Shown: positions 34,782-43,901 of the stretch, one piece after another
How the letters are laid out: each line of letters opens with the position of its first letter
Numbering within the stretch: the first letter of the stretch is position 1
Assembly (NCBI RefSeq): GCF_937888285.1
Contig: NZ_CALART010000091.1
Location: 1-64,000 of the forward strand
Origin: an uncultured Aquimonas sp.
GTDB lineage: Bacteria > Pseudomonadota > Gammaproteobacteria > Xanthomonadales > Xanthomonadaceae
Direction: 5' to 3'
DNA: 64,000 bases
Program-made: the position numbers and the translations under genes
Notes under the pieces: generated by a model
What the model was told of the DNA's origin: nothing
Database searches by the model: none
Seen by the model: the letters and a program-made list of their open reading frames with translations, nothing else

Positions 34782-36119
34782 ATGCACAGCCCCTACGTCG
34801 GCGCCCGCGAGTTCTTCCCCGGCATCGGCCGCATCCCCTTCGAGGGTCGGCAGTCGGACAATCCGCTGGCCTTCAAGCACTACGACGCGACGCGCCTGAT
34901 CGGTGGTCGCAGCATGGCCGAGCATCTGCGCTTCGCCGTCTGTTACTGGCACTCCTTCTGCAACGCCGGGCATGACCCCTTCGGCCCCGGCACGCGCCGC
35001 TATCCCTGGGACCAGGCCGACACCGCCATGGCCAGGGCCGAAGCGCGACTGGATGCGGCCTTCGAGTTCGTGACCAAGCTCGGCGTGCCCTACTACTGCT
35101 TCCACGACATCGACCTGGCGCCGGATGCCGATGACATCGGCGAGTACCGGGCCAATCTCCAGCACATGGTGCAGCTGGCCAAGCAGCGCCAGCAGGCGAC
35201 CGGGGTCAAGCTGCTGTGGGGGACCGCCAATCTGTTCTCGCACCCGCGCTACATGAATGGCGCGGCCACCAATCCGGACTTCGCGGTGGTCGCGCGCGCG
35301 GCCGTGCAGGTGAAGGCCGCACTGGACGCCACGGTTGAACTCGGCGGCGAGAACTACGTGTTCTGGGGCGGTCGCGAGGGCTATGCCAGCCTGCACAACA
35401 CCCAGATGAAGCGCGAGCTCGACCATATGGGGCGCTTCCTCGCGGCCGCCCGCGACTACGGTCGCAGCATCGGCTTCAAGGGTGTGTTCCTGATCGAGCC
35501 CAAGCCGATGGAGCCGATGAAGCACCAGTACGACTTCGATTCGGCGACCGTGGCCGGCTTCCTCAAGAGCCATGGCCTGGAGCGCGACTTCAAGCTCAAC
35601 ATCGAAGCCAACCACGCAACCCTGTCCGGACACACCTTCGAGCACGACCTGCAGGTGGCTTCCGATCACGGCCTGCTTGGCAGCATCGACGCCAACCGCG
35701 GCAATGCGCAGAACGGCTGGGACACCGACCAGTTTCCGGTCGATCTCTACGACACGGTCGGCGCCATGATGGTGGTGCTGCGCCAGGGTGGGCTGGGCGC
35801 GGGCGGGCTCAACTTCGACGCCAAGGTGCGCCGCGAGTCGACCGATGCCGAGGATCTGTTCCTGGCCCATATCGGCGGCATGGATGCGTTCGCGCGCGGG
35901 CTTGAAGTGGCGCATGCGCTGCTCACGCGCTCGCCCTGGGAGAGCTGGCGCGCCGAGCGCTATGCGAGCTTCGACAGCGGTCGCGGTCGTGACTTCGCCG
36001 AGGGGCGCCTGGGCTTGGCCGACCTCGCGGGGCTGGCGGGCGAACTGGGCGAGCCCGTGCAGCGCAGCGGCAAGCAGGAGCGCTACGAGAACCTCTTGAA
36101 CCAGTTCCTGCTCGGCTAG
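34782..36119 (+). CDS. xylA: Xylose isomerase
   Basis: A 445-residue class II xylose isomerase that converts D-xylose to D-xylulose with two divalent cations. Motifs are YWHSFCNAGHDPFG, PYYCFHDIDLAP with the active-site histidine and aspartate, ENYVFWGGREGY, GVFLIEPKPMEPMKHQYDFD with metal-binding Glu and catalytic Lys, NIEANHATLSGHTFEHDLQ and GSIDANRGNAQNGWDTDQFP. AAGGA lies eight bases before the ATG. Longer in-frame sequence upstream runs through xylB and is rejected. A hairpin between xylA and the convergent lacI-type gene probably ends both transcripts. Confidence 0.97.
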   Translation: MHSPYVGAREFFPGIGRIPFEGRQSDNPLAFKHYDATRLIGGRSMAEHLRFAVCYWHSFCNAGHDPFGPGTRRYPWDQADTAMARAEARLDAAFEFVTKLGVPYYCFHDIDLAPDADDIGEYRANLQHMVQLAKQRQQATGVKLLWGTANLFSHPRYMNGAATNPDFAVVARAAVQVKAALDATVELGGENYVFWGGREGYASLHNTQMKRELDHMGRFLAAARDYGRSIGFKGVFLIEPKPMEPMKHQYDFDSATVAGFLKSHGLERDFKLNIEANHATLSGHTFEHDLQVASDHGLLGSIDANRGNAQNGWDTDQFPVDLYDTVGAMMVVLRQGGLGAGGLNFDAKVRRESTDAEDLFLAHIGGMDAFARGLEVAHALLTRSPWESWRAERYASFDSGRGRDFAEGRLGLADLAGLAGELGEPVQRSGKQERYENLLNQFLLG

Positions 36120-36122
36120 GCC

Positions 36123-36170
36123 GATGCCGGCCGCGCGAGGCTGCCGCAGCGGAAGCGAAGCGCCGGCATC
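36123..36170. terminator. Hairpin between xylA and xylR, possible bidirectional terminator
   Basis: GATGCCGGC (36123-36131) and GCCGGCATC (36162-36170) pair perfectly over nine bases around a 30-base GC-rich interior. It covers the 49-base gap between convergent genes. There is no T run, so it could also act mainly as an mRNA end stabiliser. Confidence 0.4.
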
Positions 36171-37233
36171 AGCCCGCGGCCGGCCTGCGCGGTGCGGCCA
36201 CCGAGCCGCGCACGATCAGCTCATGCGCCAGCACCACGTCTTCAGCCCGGCGCGGCTCGCCCTCGCGCTGGCGCAGCAGGCGCAGCAGCACCTCGAGCGC
36301 GGCATCCGCCATCGCGGCGATCGGCTGCCGCACCGTGGTCAGCTCGGGCCAGACCGTGGTGGCGGCCGAGCTGTCGTCGAAGCCGACCACCGACAGATCG
36401 CGCGGAACGTCGAGGCCGCGACGGTGGGCCACCGAGACCACCGCCGCAGCCATGTCGTCATTGGCGGCGACGATGGCGGTCGGCGGCTGCGGCAGCGACA
36501 GCAGGTACTCGGCCGCATCGAGGCCGGAGCGATAAGTGAAGTAACCCTGCCGCACCAGGGCCGGATCGAGCGCGATGCCGGCCTGCGCGAGTGCGGCTTC
36601 GAAGCCTTCCTGGCGGCGCCGGCTGGCGATCTGGTTCGGATCACCGAGAATGCAGGCGATGCGCGTATGGCCGAAGCCGATCACATGGCGGACGATCTCC
36701 AGCGCGGCCTCGAAATCGTCGATGCGCACGCGCGGCATGTCCAGGCCCTCCGCGCCCCAGCCGATCGCCACCACCGGTACGCCGGCCGCGGCGAGCTCGG
36801 TTTCGACCAGCAGCGATTCGCACAGCGGCGGCGGCAGGATCACGCCCGAGACCGTGCGTGCGAGCGCGCGCGCGGCGGCCTGCTCGGCGGCCGCGTCATG
36901 GTCGGCCCAGGTGTCGATGACCAGCTGCGCGGCCGTGCGCGCGGCGGCGCGCAGCGCGCCGATCAGCAGCTCGCTCAGGTAGGCGGTGCTGGGGTTGGAG
37001 TAGATCAGCGCGATGCGCGTGGCCTGCGCGGTGGCCAGCGAGCTCGCCGCGAGGTTCGGCGTGTAGTCGAGCTGCTGGATTGCTCGCTGCACCCGTTCGC
37101 GCGTGCTGTCGCGCACGCTGCCGTGGCCGTTGATGACGCGCGAGACGGTCATCGGCGAGACCCCCGCCAGCCGCGCCACCTCGTCGATGGTGACGGCACT
37201 GCTCTTGCGCCGGATCGAACGTTTGGTCTGCAA
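36169..37233 (-). CDS. xylR: LacI-family transcriptional regulator (XylR-like)
   Basis: A 354-residue repressor. The LacI HTH and hinge are at residues 14-60: VTIDEVARLAGVSPMTVSRV, INGHGSVRDSTRERV, NLAASSLATAQ. The sugar-binding PBP-like domain follows (TRIALIYSNPSTAYLSELLI, GVILPPPLCESLL, AILGDPNQIASRRRQEGF-like text, IVAANDDMAAAVVSVAHRRG, LSVVGFDDSSAATTVWPELT). Location inside the xylan locus, and TAGCGCTA operators at its promoters, support the role of the xylose/xylan repressor XylR. The start is TTG 37233 with AGGAC eight bases upstream; no ATG or GTG fits. It is convergent with xylA and divergent from the esterase gene, with an imperfect operator between them. Confidence 0.9.
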   Translation of the reverse strand: MQTKRSIRRKSSAVTIDEVARLAGVSPMTVSRVINGHGSVRDSTRERVQRAIQQLDYTPNLAASSLATAQATRIALIYSNPSTAYLSELLIGALRAAARTAAQLVIDTWADHDAAAEQAAARALARTVSGVILPPPLCESLLVETELAAAGVPVVAIGWGAEGLDMPRVRIDDFEAALEIVRHVIGFGHTRIACILGDPNQIASRRRQEGFEAALAQAGIALDPALVRQGYFTYRSGLDAAEYLLSLPQPPTAIVAANDDMAAAVVSVAHRRGLDVPRDLSVVGFDDSSAATTVWPELTTVRQPIAAMADAALEVLLRLLRQREGEPRRAEDVVLAHELIVRGSVAAPRRPAAG

Positions 37234-37332
37234 CGCGATGTCCTGTGGGTAGGGTGGCCTGCGCCGTGGGTGGCCCAGGCCTCGCTTCTTCTTTGCAGCG
37301 GGGCGAGCCGGTGCTGCGGGAGCGTTTTCTCA

Positions 37333-37346
37333 TGGTAGCGAGAACG
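37333..37346. promoter_or_regulatory. Imperfect XylR operator upstream of esterase-GH43 (xyl-box 4)
   Basis: TGGTAGCGAGAACG matches the left half TGGTAGCG of the xyl-box exactly and 11 of 14 positions overall, but loses the TAGCGCTA palindrome. It sits between xylR and the divergent esterase gene. Binding is plausible but weaker than at the other sites. Confidence 0.5.
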
Positions 37347-37433
37347 ATGGAACCCGGCGACGGCGGGCAGGGCGCGAGCGATGCGGTGTCGTTCGCGCCG
37401 ACCGCAGCGCCAGGATGCCATGGCCGCGGATGG

Positions 37434-39467
37434 GTGCTCACGCGCTGGCCGACCGTGCTGCTGGCCCTGTGCGCCTGTGTGAGCGCAGCGGCCGCGGACG
37501 CTGCCGCCGATAGCCTGCTCGCGCCGATCTTCCAGGACCACGCCGTGCTGCAGCGCGATGCGCCGATCCGGCTGTACGGTCACACGGACGCGGGCGCGTC
37601 GCTGCAGATCCGCTTGGGCGCGCGCACCCTGCAGGTCGAGTCCGATGCAGAGGGCGATTGGCGGGCCGAGCTGCCCGCACTGCCGGCCGGTGGGCCGCAC
37701 GCGCTCGAAGTGCGATCTGGCGCTCGCGTGCAGCGCATCGAGGATGTGCTGATCGGCGACGTCTGGCTGTGCTCGGGCCAGTCGAACATGGTGCTGCCGG
37801 TGCGCCGCAGTCTGGACGCCGACAGCGAGATCGCACAGGCGCGGAACGACCGGATCCGCCTGTTCACGGTGCCCGAGGCGGCGTCGCTCCGCCCCGCGGA
37901 CACGTTCACGCACTCGGCGGCGTGGCAGTTGACGCGGCCCGAGACGGTCGGCGAGTTCTCGGCGGCCTGCTACTACTTCGCCCGCGAGCTGCAGAGGCAG
38001 GTCGACGTGCCGATGGGCCTGATCGTCGCCGCGTGGGGGGGCTCGCGCATCCAGGCCTGGATCAGCGCGGAGGCCTTGTCGGCGCAGGGCGAGCACGACG
38101 ATGAACTCGACGCCCTACAGCGCTATGCCGTGGACCCGGCCGCAGGCGCTGCGCGTTGGGGCGAACGCTGGACCGGGTGGTGGCGTCGGCACGGCAGCCG
38201 GGGGCCGACGGATGCGCCGTGGTCGACCAGCTTCCGCGAAGACGCCGATTGGGCCGATGCGCCCGCCGAGCTCGGCGCCTGGGAGCGCTGGGGCGTGCCG
38301 GAGCTCGCCGCCTACGACGGCATGCTGTGGTATCGCAGCGGCCTGCGGCTGACGCGCGCGCAGGCCCGCCAGCGCGCCGTGCTGGAGCTTGGCGCCGCCG
38401 ACGAAACCGATGTCACCTGGGTCAACGGTCGCGTGGTGGGCAGCCTGTACGCACCCGGCGAAGGGCGTCGCTACGCGCTGCCGCCGGGTCTGCTGCGCGC
38501 CGGCGAGAACCGCATCGTCGTCAATGTGCTCGACACCTGGCGGGACGGCGGCCTGGCCGGGCCCGCCAGCGCCCACGCCCTGGTTCTCCAGGACGGCACG
38601 CGCGTGGCGCTCGATCGCGGCTGGCGCTGGCGCAAGGCGAGCGCCGCCGGCTCGCCGCCGCGCGCGCCCTGGCAGAGCGCGGCCGGACTGTCCACGCTCT
38701 ACAACGGCATGATCGCGCCGCTTGGCGCCTACGGACTGCGCGGCGTGGTCTGGTACCAGGGCGAGTCCAACACCTTCGAGGCCGCGGCCTATGCCGACCT
38801 GCTGAAGACGCTGATCGCCGACTGGCGGCAGCGTTTCAAGGCGCCGCTGCCTTGGCTCAATGTGCAGCTGGCCGGCTTCGGTGCGCCGCCGACGGCGCCC
38901 GCCGACAGCGGCTGGGCCGAACTGCGCGAGGTGCAGCGTCGCCATGCGGCCAGCGACCCGCGCTACGGCATCGCAGCCGCGGTCGATCTCGGCGACCGCT
39001 ACGACATTCATCCGCCGAACAAACAGGAGCTGGGGCGGCGGCTGGCGCGGCTGGCGCGACATCTCGTCTACGCCGAGAGCGCACTTGCGCCGAGCGGCCC
39101 GCAGCCGGTCCGCGCGTGGCGTGAGGATGGCCACGTGCGCCTGCAGTTCGGCCAGGTCAGCGGCGCGCTGCTCAGCCATGGCGCCGAGCATCCGATCGGC
39201 TTCGAGCTGTGCACGGCGAGCAGCGACGCGGCGGCGCCGCAGACGGACCTGCGACTCGACCGGGCCCCGCTGCAGTGCCGCTACGCGCAGGCCGGGGTGC
39301 ACGGCACACACCTCCATCTGCGCGATCTGCGCGCCGCCAACGCCGCACAGGCCACCCATGTGCGCCATGCCTGGGCCGACAACCCGGTCATCACCCTGTT
39401 CGACAGCGCGGGCCTGCCTGCGCAGCCTTTCGAACTGCCGATCACGCTCGACGCCGCCGAGGAATGA
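37434..39467 (+). CDS. Secreted sialate/xylan O-acetylesterase family protein
   Basis: About 677 residues if started at GTG 37434, which gives a normal signal peptide (LTRWPTVLLALCACVSAAAADA). ATG 37347 or ATG 37332, the latter with GGGAG upstream, would add 29-34 residues in front of it. The SGNH-type nucleophile is in VWLCSGQSNMVLPV, and VVWYQGESNTFEAAAYADLL and DRYDIHPPNKQELGRRLA carry the other block residues. A jelly-roll insert (GLRLTRAQARQRAVLELGA to LLRAGENRIVVNVLDTW) is usual. In this setting it most likely removes acetyl groups from xylan or xylooligomers in the periplasm. The secreted GH43 gene begins four bases after its stop. Confidence 0.88.
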   Translation: MLTRWPTVLLALCACVSAAAADAAADSLLAPIFQDHAVLQRDAPIRLYGHTDAGASLQIRLGARTLQVESDAEGDWRAELPALPAGGPHALEVRSGARVQRIEDVLIGDVWLCSGQSNMVLPVRRSLDADSEIAQARNDRIRLFTVPEAASLRPADTFTHSAAWQLTRPETVGEFSAACYYFARELQRQVDVPMGLIVAAWGGSRIQAWISAEALSAQGEHDDELDALQRYAVDPAAGAARWGERWTGWWRRHGSRGPTDAPWSTSFREDADWADAPAELGAWERWGVPELAAYDGMLWYRSGLRLTRAQARQRAVLELGAADETDVTWVNGRVVGSLYAPGEGRRYALPPGLLRAGENRIVVNVLDTWRDGGLAGPASAHALVLQDGTRVALDRGWRWRKASAAGSPPRAPWQSAAGLSTLYNGMIAPLGAYGLRGVVWYQGESNTFEAAAYADLLKTLIADWRQRFKAPLPWLNVQLAGFGAPPTAPADSGWAELREVQRRHAASDPRYGIAAAVDLGDRYDIHPPNKQELGRRLARLARHLVYAESALAPSGPQPVRAWREDGHVRLQFGQVSGALLSHGAEHPIGFELCTASSDAAAPQTDLRLDRAPLQCRYAQAGVHGTHLHLRDLRAANAAQATHVRHAWADNPVITLFDSAGLPAQPFELPITLDAAEE

Positions 39468-39471
39468 ATCC

Positions 39472-41178
39472 ATGCACACACTGTCCGACCACGCCTCGTC
39501 CGGTCTTCGTAGACCCACGCGCATGCGCACGCTGCTGGCGGCCTGTGTGGCGCTGATCGCCGCGCAGTCAGCCGCCGCGCAGTCCGCCCTGTTCGACCAT
39601 TTCCGCTACGTCGGCCGCGACGCCGTGTTCGAGCAGCCGCTGCCCGAGGGCCATTTCCGTAACCCGATCCTGGCCGGCTTCCATCCGGACCCCAGCATCA
39701 CCCGCGTCGGTGACCGCTACTACCTGGTGCACTCGACCTTTGTCTGGTTCCCCGGCATTCCGGTGTTCGAGAGCCGCGATCTCGTGCACTGGACCCAGAT
39801 CGGCAGCGTCATCGATCGCGCGGAACAGCTCGACTTCAGTGGACTCGGCGTTTCCCGCGGCGTGTTCGCGCCGACCATCGAACACCACGAGGGCACCTTC
39901 TACGTCTTCAACACCGCGGTCGACAACGGCGGCAATTTTCTGGTCACCGCCAAGAATCCAGCAGGGCCGTGGTCGGATCCGATCTGGTTGCCCGGCATCG
40001 AAGGCATCGATCCCTCGCTGTTCGTCGATGCCGACGGCCAGGCCTATGTGCTCAACAACGGTCCGCCCGAGGGCGAACCGCGCTACGACGGCCATCGCGC
40101 GATCTGGATGCAGGCCTTCGACCTGAAGACGAACACGCCCTTCGGCCCGCGCCGGGTGCTGATCGACGGCGGCGTCGATCCCTCGACCAATCCGATCTGG
40201 ATCGAAGGGCCGCACATCTACCGGGTGGACGGCTGGTACTACCTGGTCTGCGCCGAGGGCGGCACCGGCCCGCAGCATTCGCAGGTCGTGCTGCGCAGTC
40301 GCGAGGTCTGGGGGCCGTATGTGCCCTATGAGAACAATCCGATCCTGACCCAGCGCGATCTCGATCCGGCCCGCCCGCACCCGATCACCAATGCCGGTCA
40401 TGCCGATCTGGTGCAGATGGAGGACGGCAGCTGGTGGGCGACCTTCCTGTCGAGCCGCACCTATGGCGAAGTGCACTACAACACCGGTCGCGAGACCTTC
40501 CTGCTGCCGGTCGAGTGGCGCGAGGGCTGGCCGCACATCCTGCCCGAAGGCAGGCCGATTCCCAGCGTGTTGCCCGCGCCGAAGGCGATGCAGGGCGCGA
40601 CGAGGCAGGCGCCGCTCAGCGGCAACTTCGAATGGCGGGACGATTTCGACGGCCCGCAGATGGACCGCGCCTGGCTCAGCCTGCGCGGCCCCAGTCAGGA
40701 CTGGGCCTCACTGAAGGATCAGTCGGGCTGGCTGCGCTTGAGTGCCCAGTCGGACCGGCTGGAAGGCAGCGGCCGGCCTGCCTTTCTGGGCCGCCGCCAG
40801 CAGCATCTGGCGTTCGAGGCCGAGCTGCGCATCGCCACTCCGGAAAGCACCGCGATCTCGGCCGGGCTGCTGGCCTTCCAGAACGAGGATCACTGGTACT
40901 ACCTCAGTCTGCGTCGGAGCGAGGCCGGCCGCAGGCTGCAGCTGCAGAAGCGCGCGGCCGGCGAAACGCGCACGGTGGCCGAGGTCGAGCTTGCCGAGGG
41001 TGAGCCGCTGCTGCTGCAGGTCGCAGGCGAGGATGCCGACTACCGGTTCACCTATGACCTCGGCGAAGGTCCGGTGCCGATCGGCGACGTTCAGGACGGC
41101 CGCATCCTCAGCACCGATGTCGCGGGCGGTTTCGTGGGCGCGATGCTGGGGCCGCATGCGGCCCTGATCAAACACTGA
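39472..41178 (+). CDS. Secreted GH43 beta-xylosidase/arabinofuranosidase with C-terminal beta-sandwich
   Basis: A 568-residue protein with a signal peptide (RTLLAACVALIAAQSAAAQS). The propeller domain carries the base Asp in NPILAGFHPDPSITRVGDRY, the Asp in GIDPSLFVDADGQAY and the acid Glu in PIWIEGPHIYRVDGWYYLV. SWWATFLSSRTYG and the C-terminal xylosidase-type beta-sandwich (about residue 380 on: FEWRDDFDGPQMDRAWLSLR, AISAGLLAFQNEDHWYYLSL) place it with the larger GH43 xylosidases. GAGGA precedes ATG 39472. It is the second gene of the esterase operon and should work in the periplasm on xylooligosaccharides, in contrast to the cytoplasmic GH43 at 31212. Confidence 0.94.
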   Translation: MHTLSDHASSGLRRPTRMRTLLAACVALIAAQSAAAQSALFDHFRYVGRDAVFEQPLPEGHFRNPILAGFHPDPSITRVGDRYYLVHSTFVWFPGIPVFESRDLVHWTQIGSVIDRAEQLDFSGLGVSRGVFAPTIEHHEGTFYVFNTAVDNGGNFLVTAKNPAGPWSDPIWLPGIEGIDPSLFVDADGQAYVLNNGPPEGEPRYDGHRAIWMQAFDLKTNTPFGPRRVLIDGGVDPSTNPIWIEGPHIYRVDGWYYLVCAEGGTGPQHSQVVLRSREVWGPYVPYENNPILTQRDLDPARPHPITNAGHADLVQMEDGSWWATFLSSRTYGEVHYNTGRETFLLPVEWREGWPHILPEGRPIPSVLPAPKAMQGATRQAPLSGNFEWRDDFDGPQMDRAWLSLRGPSQDWASLKDQSGWLRLSAQSDRLEGSGRPAFLGRRQQHLAFEAELRIATPESTAISAGLLAFQNEDHWYYLSLRRSEAGRRLQLQKRAAGETRTVAEVELAEGEPLLLQVAGEDADYRFTYDLGEGPVPIGDVQDGRILSTDVAGGFVGAMLGPHAALIKH

Positions 41179-41195
41179 CGCAGCCATCTGCGCAG

Positions 41196-41232
41196 CGCGC
41201 GGCGCGCAGGCCATCTTGCCTGCGGCCGCGCG
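41196..41232. terminator. GC-rich hairpin between convergent genes
   Basis: CGCGCGGCGCGCAGGC (41196-41211) pairs with GCCTGCGGCCGCGCG (41218-41232) with a single bulged base and a six-base loop catctt. It lies in the 58-base gap between the GH43 gene (plus) and the halogenase gene (minus), so it may terminate both. It has no T run. Confidence 0.55.
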
Positions 41233-41236
41233 AGGC

Positions 41237-42796
41237 TCAGCGCAGTCGCTCGGCCGGGCAGTAGCGCTCAAGAAAGGCCTGATGGCTCGGCATCGAGTCG
41301 ACGCGACGCTGGATCGGCTGTCGGATCGCCGCCAGCAGTTGAGCGAGGTCCGCATCGGGCAGGGCGCGGGCGAGCGGGTGGTGCGCGCGCGGGACGATGC
41401 CCTGCCCGAGCATCACATGCGTCCACGAGTCGACCCGGAACAGCTCATCCTCGCCCTGCCAAGCGTGGGCGCGATCGCGGAACAGGGCGATGCGATGTGC
41501 CAGTGAATCCGGCAGGCCCATGGCGCGGCATTCGTGCCACATCGGCTCGTCGCGCTGGTTGGCGTGGTAGTGCAGGATGATGAAGTCGCGCACGTGCTCG
41601 GCTTCCGCCCGGCTCGCCTCGTTGTAGCGCCGCACCAGGGAGTCCTCGATGCCGGCGAAGGGGAACATGTGGATCAGTCGCGCCACGCCGCTCAGGGCGA
41701 GATGGATGCTGGTGGATTCCAGCGGCTCGATGAAGCCGCTCGACAGCCCCAGGGCGACGACATTGCGATTCCAGACCTGGCGCCTGCGCCCGGTCACGAA
41801 GGGCACCACCATGGGCGGTCGCAGGGCGGCGCCCTGGGTTGCCGCCCGCAGGCGCGCGCCGGCCTCGTCGTCGGACATGTAGCGACTGCAGAACACCCAG
41901 CCGTTGCCGACGCGATGCTGCAGCGGGATCTGCCAGCGCCAGCCGGCGCCGTGCGCGCTGGCCTGGGTGTAGGGCACGGCGGGCCCGACGGACTCGGTCT
42001 GCATGGCCACCGCGCGATCGCAGGGCAGCCAATGGGTCCAGTCCTCGTAGCCGGTCTTCAGGGTCTGCTCGATCAGCAGCCCGCGGAAGCCCGTGCAGTC
42101 GATGAACAGATCGCCCTCGATGACCTGGCCGCTGTCCAGCACGAGGGCGGCGACGTCGCCGCTGCTCGCATGCTGGCGCACTTCGCGGATCTTGCCTTCC
42201 ACCCGCACCAGACCCTGCCGCTCGGCGCGTCGCCGCAGGAAGGCGGCGTACTGCGCGGCATCGAGATGGTAGGCATAGCTCAGCTCCCCTTGCCCGGGGC
42301 CCGACTGCGCGGACTCCCAGCGCGTCGACCAGCTCGCGGCATTACCCTGGGCGGCACCGGTCAAGGCGAAACGATCCGCGCGCGAGGCGACCGCCTCCAG
42401 GCAGTAGTCAGCGAGATCGGAGCGCTGGCCACGGCGCAGGCTGTCCAACCAGAAATGATGGAACTCGCAGGCCCATGTGCCGAGCCCGGTGCGGCCGAAG
42501 GGGTGGATATAGGTCTCGCCCTCGCGGCCCCAGTCGCTGAACTTGATCGACAGCTTGAAGCAGGCGGCGGTGGCGCGCATGAACTCGCGCTCGTCGATCT
42601 GCAGCAGGCGATGGAAGGTGCGGATGGTCGGAATGGTGGACTCGCCCACGCCGATCGTGCCGATCTGCTCGGATTCGACCAGGGTGATGTCGAGCAGATC
42701 GCGGAACTGGTGACTCAAGGCACAGGCTGCGACCCAGCCGGCGGTGCCGCCACCGGCAATCACGACCCTGCGGACCCTGCGCGCTTCATCGGCCAT
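41237..42796 (-). CDS. Tryptophan-halogenase-like FAD-dependent protein
   Basis: A 519-residue flavoprotein of the tryptophan halogenase (Trp_halogenase) family. FAD-binding motif GGGTAGWVAACAL at residues 15-27, VGESTIPTIRTFHRLLQI, and ACFKLSIKFSDW with a lysine (about K81) at the place of the catalytic lysine of flavin halogenases. The WxWxIP motif is GWRWQIPLQHRVGNGWVF, and LGLSSGFIEPLESTSIHLAL is highly conserved. True halogenation is not proven: many homologues beside TonB receptors in Xanthomonas and Caulobacter have no known product. It is the last gene of a TonB receptor-SapC-cupin-halogenase set, 66 bases after the cupin gene. Confidence 0.88.
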   Translation of the reverse strand: MADEARRVRRVVIAGGGTAGWVAACALSHQFRDLLDITLVESEQIGTIGVGESTIPTIRTFHRLLQIDEREFMRATAACFKLSIKFSDWGREGETYIHPFGRTGLGTWACEFHHFWLDSLRRGQRSDLADYCLEAVASRADRFALTGAAQGNAASWSTRWESAQSGPGQGELSYAYHLDAAQYAAFLRRRAERQGLVRVEGKIREVRQHASSGDVAALVLDSGQVIEGDLFIDCTGFRGLLIEQTLKTGYEDWTHWLPCDRAVAMQTESVGPAVPYTQASAHGAGWRWQIPLQHRVGNGWVFCSRYMSDDEAGARLRAATQGAALRPPMVVPFVTGRRRQVWNRNVVALGLSSGFIEPLESTSIHLALSGVARLIHMFPFAGIEDSLVRRYNEASRAEAEHVRDFIILHYHANQRDEPMWHECRAMGLPDSLAHRIALFRDRAHAWQGEDELFRVDSWTHVMLGQGIVPRAHHPLARALPDADLAQLLAAIRQPIQRRVDSMPSHQAFLERYCPAERLR

Positions 42797-42862
42797 CGGT
42801 GCACTCCAGTCGAAGGCGGGCTGCGCGCGATTGCGGCAGGCGACTCGCGGACGGCGTCGCCG

Positions 42863-43885
42863 TCATCGGTTGAGCTTGCTGATCAGCATCGCGCGCAGCT
42901 GGCGCGCGAGCGCTTCGTCGATCGGCCCCAGCACATGGCGGGCCGCTGGCGGCAGGTGCGCCCCGGCGCGATCGGCGGGGCCGAACACGTAGTAGTCGAA
43001 GACTTCGCGCCAGGCGCGCTTTTCGGCCTCCGGGCGATCGCGCAGCGTCCACAGCGCGTGGTAGAGCGCATGCATGGGCGTTGGCATCCAGGCGGGATGG
43101 CTGCTCCACCAGTAGTTGATCAGCACGTTGAAGCCGTCCAGCGCTTCGACGTGATGCCACCACAGGCTGGGAATGAAGAGCGCGTCGCCGGCTTCGAGCA
43201 CGACCGAGCGCGCCACCGCCATCGCCCCGCGGAAGCGTGGATAGCGCTGCAGATCAGGCGCCGCGAAGTCGACCACGCTGACCGCCTGGCCACCCGGCGT
43301 CGGGTCGAGTGGGCCGGGATAGAGGTTGCAGATCTGGTCTGGCGGAAACAGGGTGAAGCGCCGACGCCCGACGGCGCAGCAGGCCAGATTGTTGGGCGCG
43401 TCGTAGTGGCAGGACGCGGTCACGCGATTGCCGATCCAGATGCTCGGTGGCGCATCCACGCCCTGAGCCGCGAAGTCGAGATCGTTGTGCGCGCGCAGGC
43501 CCGGGAAACAGGCGTCCACGGGCAGCGAGGCCACGTAGTACATGTCCGGCGCATCGGATTCGAGTCCAGCCGCGATGGCCTCCAGCACGGCCGCAAGATC
43601 ACCCCGCCGCACCTCGCAATTGAGTGCGCTGAAGTCCTCGCTGTAGAAGGGTCGGCCGCGCGCTTCCGGCCCGGCGTGCGAGTACTGGACGGGACGCCCG
43701 TTGTAGTGGGCGAGCAGCGCGGCGAAGGCATCCGCGGTCGAGCTCCGGCCGGCCTGCACCAGGGGCCAGTTGCTCACCAGACCGCGCAGCACGACCGGCT
43801 CGCCGGCCGCCAGCAGGGCGCCCACCGGCAGCTCTGCCGGAGACACCGCAGCAACAGAGCGCAGTTCGATGGCGCCTTCGATCAT
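42863..43885 (-). CDS. Cupin-8 (JmjC-like) domain protein
   Basis: A 340-residue protein of the cupin-like/JmjC fold. The iron-ligand pattern H-x-D is in TASCHYDAPNNLACCAVGR and the distal histidine in FIPSLWWHHVEAL. GRRRFTLFPPDQICNLYPGP is typical of the family. The N-terminal part (VVLRGLVSNWPLVQAG) is the cap seen in asparaginyl/arginyl hydroxylase-like members. It is predicted to be a 2-oxoglutarate and Fe(II) dependent oxygenase in the cytoplasm; its substrate is unknown. It begins 17 bases after the SapC stop and precedes the halogenase gene, so the three are one operon. Confidence 0.85.
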   Translation of the reverse strand: MIEGAIELRSVAAVSPAELPVGALLAAGEPVVLRGLVSNWPLVQAGRSSTADAFAALLAHYNGRPVQYSHAGPEARGRPFYSEDFSALNCEVRRGDLAAVLEAIAAGLESDAPDMYYVASLPVDACFPGLRAHNDLDFAAQGVDAPPSIWIGNRVTASCHYDAPNNLACCAVGRRRFTLFPPDQICNLYPGPLDPTPGGQAVSVVDFAAPDLQRYPRFRGAMAVARSVVLEAGDALFIPSLWWHHVEALDGFNVLINYWWSSHPAWMPTPMHALYHALWTLRDRPEAEKRAWREVFDYYVFGPADRAGAHLPPAARHVLGPIDEALARQLRAMLISKLNR

Positions 43886-43901
43886 GGGCCAGCCGTCCGC
43901 A

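Noticed and set aside
41237..42796. Calling the flavoprotein a true tryptophan 7-halogenase
   Set aside because: The fold and motifs fit the family, but regiospecific halogenases and the many homologues near TonB receptors cannot be told apart by motifs alone.
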